From Tannerella sp. (lineage in GTDB: Bacteria; Bacteroidota; Bacteroidia; Bacteroidales; Tannerellaceae): a stretch of 6,729 nucleotides of DNA. The notes beneath the pieces are model-generated. The model was not told the DNA's origin. It searched no databases and saw nothing but the letters and a program-made list of their open reading frames with translations. A program made the translations under genes and the position numbers. Where the stretch lies: positions 1 to 6,729 of the forward strand of contig JAIRXI010000235.1 in the NCBI GenBank assembly GCA_031268395.1, given 5' to 3'. Shown piece after piece: positions 5,300 to 6,729 of the stretch (position 1 is its first letter; the number at the start of each line of letters is the position of its first letter).

Positions 5300-5897
5300 T
5301 ATGAGATTGCAGATAGCAGTTGCCGAGCCGTCGGTGATTGTCCGCAACGGCATCATCGCCGTGCTGAAACGCTTTCCGGCACTGAACGTTAACATCTTTG
5401 AGATTACCGACCCTTCGCGCCTGGCGGTCGAACTGTGCAAGTGGAAACCCGATATCCTGATCATAAATCCGCTCTTCCCCTGCGGCCTGTCCATACAGAG
5501 CCTGAAAAATGAAACGGGCTGCCGCAGCCTGAAATGCATTGCCCTGCAACATACACTGATGGAATCCTCCATGCTGAAGACCTATGACGAAACAATTTCC
5601 ATTTACGACACGGCCGAACAGATCCGGGAGAAACTGGAAGCGCTCTGCTGTCCGGACCGGGAACCGGTGGAGCAGAACCGGCAGGATGTCAGTGTCCGCG
5701 AGAAGGAGATCATCGTCTGCGTCGTCAAGGGTATGACCAACAAGCAGATCGCGGAACATCTCTGCCTCTCTACCCATACGGTCATCACCCATCGCCGGAA
5801 CATCGCCAACAAACTGCAGATTCACAGCCCGGCTGGTTTGACCATCTATGCCATAGTCAACAAACTGGTCGAACTGAACGAGGTTACCGGGATGTAA
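5292..5897 (+). CDS. LuxR-type DNA-binding regulator with degenerate (pseudo-)receiver domain
   Basis: A 201-residue regulator. ATG 5292 overlaps the previous stop (ATGAGTAG), typical of coupled translation; ATG 5301, just after the stop, is an alternative. A TTG further upstream would extend into the hemerythrin gene and is unlikely. Residues 6-~120 have the outline of a response-regulator receiver (IAVAEPSVIVRNGIIAVL, then KPDILIINPLFP), but the acidic pair is reduced to A11-E12 and the phospho-accepting Asp is N59; the usual Lys is also not visible. The C-terminal LuxR/GerE helix-turn-helix is well kept (~137-197): SVREKEIIVCVVKGMTNKQI, then STHTVITHRRNIANKLQI. Signal input is therefore probably not phosphorylation. 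It likely regulates its own operon or stress genes, with the hemerythrin protein as a possible sensing partner. The 16-bp palindromes upstream would suit a dimeric HTH protein, but that is speculation. Confidence 0.87.
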   Translation: MSSMRLQIAVAEPSVIVRNGIIAVLKRFPALNVNIFEITDPSRLAVELCKWKPDILIINPLFPCGLSIQSLKNETGCRSLKCIALQHTLMESSMLKTYDETISIYDTAEQIREKLEALCCPDREPVEQNRQDVSVREKEIIVCVVKGMTNKQIAEHLCLSTHTVITHRRNIANKLQIHSPAGLTIYAIVNKLVELNEVTGM

Positions 5898-6004
5898 TTC
5901 CGAAATGTCCATCCGGAAACCGGAGTCTCTGAAACACGGTCGATCATCCGGCGGCTACCCTGACTTAGGGGGGCAGTCTGTGTGTGCGATTCAAAAATTT
6001 CATG

Positions 6005-6012
6005 TACATTTG
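6005..6012 (+). promoter_or_regulatory. Bacteroidetes -7 box for the dsbD-like gene
   Basis: TACATTTG matches TAnnTTTG, with a start site expected near 6019 and a leader of about 20 bases to ATG 6038. The -33 region (TCTGTGTG, 5977-5984) is a weak match at about 20 bp spacing. The gap 5898-6004 otherwise shows only a 5-bp hairpin TCCGG-AAA-CCGGA (5912-5924) without a T-run, so readthrough from the LuxR operon is possible. Confidence 0.6.
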
Positions 6013-6037
6013 TACTGATTATTCAAGGTTTAAGAAG

Positions 6038-6729
6038 ATGAGAAGAAGCATTATTTGGACAGGCTGTCTCTTGCTGACAGTTTTCCTTGCCGGGGCGCAG
6101 ATACATACGCCGGTCAGATGGAAGATTGAGTTGACGGATCCTGTATCGGCTGAAAAGGAAGTTCGGTTCACGGCGATTGCCGAGGCGGGCTGGCATGTGT
6201 ATGACATGAATTTACCCGACGGGGGGCCGATCCCGACCAGTTTCACGTTCGAGACCCTGAGAGGGGCGGAACTGATTGGAAAACCGGCTGCTTCCGTCAC
6301 ACCGGTTACGGTGCATGACGATATGTTCGACATGGATGTGAGCTGGTATGCCGGGACCGTTACCTTCACGCAGAAAATCACAGTCACGGACAGCAGAAAG
6401 TTTAAGCTCGCCGGCGAAGTAGAGTTCATGGCATGCAACGACGAAATGTGCCTGCCGCCGGAGCATGTCCGGTTTGCGTTTGACGGGAATCACCTGAAAA
6501 ACGGCATCCCGGCCGGTGTCGAATCCGCAACGCCCGATTCGGTGGCGGAACCGGAAATCGCCCTCCCCGAAATACGGGAAGAAACGCCGGACTCTACGAC
6601 TGCGGACCTGCCTCCGGCTGTTGCCGCGGATTTGAAACCGGCGTTGCGAGGTGTCCTGACCGAAAAACCGGCGTTGTGGACACCCGTGACGGATGAACTG
6701 AAAACTTTTGGCGACATGACGGCAAAGGC
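6038..6729 (+). CDS. dsbD: DsbD-type thiol:disulfide interchange protein, N-terminal part (3' end outside window)
   Basis: Open from ATG 6038 to the right edge with no stop (230 complete codons). A signal peptide is clear: MRRS, hydrophobic IIWTGCLLLTVFLAG, cleavage after AGA before Q21. Residues ~22-150 match the periplasmic immunoglobulin-like N-terminal domain of DsbD (DsbC-type corrector domain, PF11412-like): GWHVYDMNLPDGGPIPTSFTF, DMFDMDVSW and FMACNDEMCLPP, where C133 and C138 are the expected redox cysteines. Residues ~150-215 form an acidic, proline-rich linker leading toward the expected membrane domain, not yet reached. Full DsbD moves electrons from cytoplasmic thioredoxin across the inner membrane to periplasmic thiol proteins. 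It has its own promoter but lies directly downstream of the stress-type operon on the same strand. Because the transmembrane and thioredoxin domains lie outside, a short DsbD-alpha-only protein cannot be strictly excluded. Confidence 0.88.
   Translation, partial: MRRSIIWTGCLLLTVFLAGAQIHTPVRWKIELTDPVSAEKEVRFTAIAEAGWHVYDMNLPDGGPIPTSFTFETLRGAELIGKPAASVTPVTVHDDMFDMDVSWYAGTVTFTQKITVTDSRKFKLAGEVEFMACNDEMCLPPEHVRFAFDGNHLKNGIPAGVESATPDSVAEPEIALPEIREETPDSTTADLPPAVAADLKPALRGVLTEKPALWTPVTDELKTFGDMTAK

Noticed and set aside
5912..5924. Hairpin TCCGG-AAA-CCGGA as terminator of the LuxR operon
   Set aside because: It has only a 5-bp stem and no following T-run.

Overview
The window looks like chromosomal DNA of a Bacteroidales bacterium (Porphyromonas/Tannerella/Parabacteroides-like). 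The evidence is the end of a PorZ-like type IX secretion protein, a Bacteroidetes-style DsbD, and four upstream regions carrying the Bacteroidetes -7 promoter box TAnnTTTG in place of an E. coli-type -10, with A-rich rather than strong Shine-Dalgarno leaders. Base composition is moderately GC-rich throughout. I saw no tRNA, rRNA, transposase or CRISPR array.

Layout. (1) Positions 1-1549, plus strand: the 3' end of a porZ-like gene, then 15 bp later an uncharacterised class I SAM-methyltransferase-like gene, probably one operon. (2) Positions 1637-3858: a divergent pair of predicted exported hydrolases. An L-2-amino-thiazoline-4-carboxylate (ATC) hydrolase-family protein lies on the minus strand and an AbgB-like M20 amidohydrolase on the plus strand. 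The two -7 boxes are mirror images around a perfect 8+8 inverted repeat, which suggests one shared operator. (3) Positions 3859-4606: about 750 bp without a convincing gene. It holds three short AGTGGAG repeats, a perfect 13-bp hairpin, and a striking array of 17 tandem 21-bp units. Each unit is a near-perfect 16-bp palindrome plus a 5-bp spacer. (4) Positions 4607-5897: a two-gene operon with overlapping stop and start, encoding a RIC/YtfE-like di-iron hemerythrin protein and a LuxR-type regulator with a degenerate receiver domain. A promoter and an inverted repeat lie just upstream. (5) Positions 6038-6729: the 5' part of a DsbD-type thiol:disulfide interchange protein, cut by the window edge.

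How the genes may work together. The two divergent hydrolases could act in sequence on an exported or imported amide or thiazoline substrate. The RIC-like protein and its pseudo-receiver regulator look like a nitrosative/oxidative stress or iron-centre maintenance module, and the neighbouring dsbD adds a periplasmic thiol-redox function. The 17-unit array is the least explained element. Its arms are invariant in 16 units, its period of 21 bp equals two helical turns, and it lies directly upstream of the regulator operon, so a phased protein-binding array or an RNA hairpin array is more plausible than a repeat protein.
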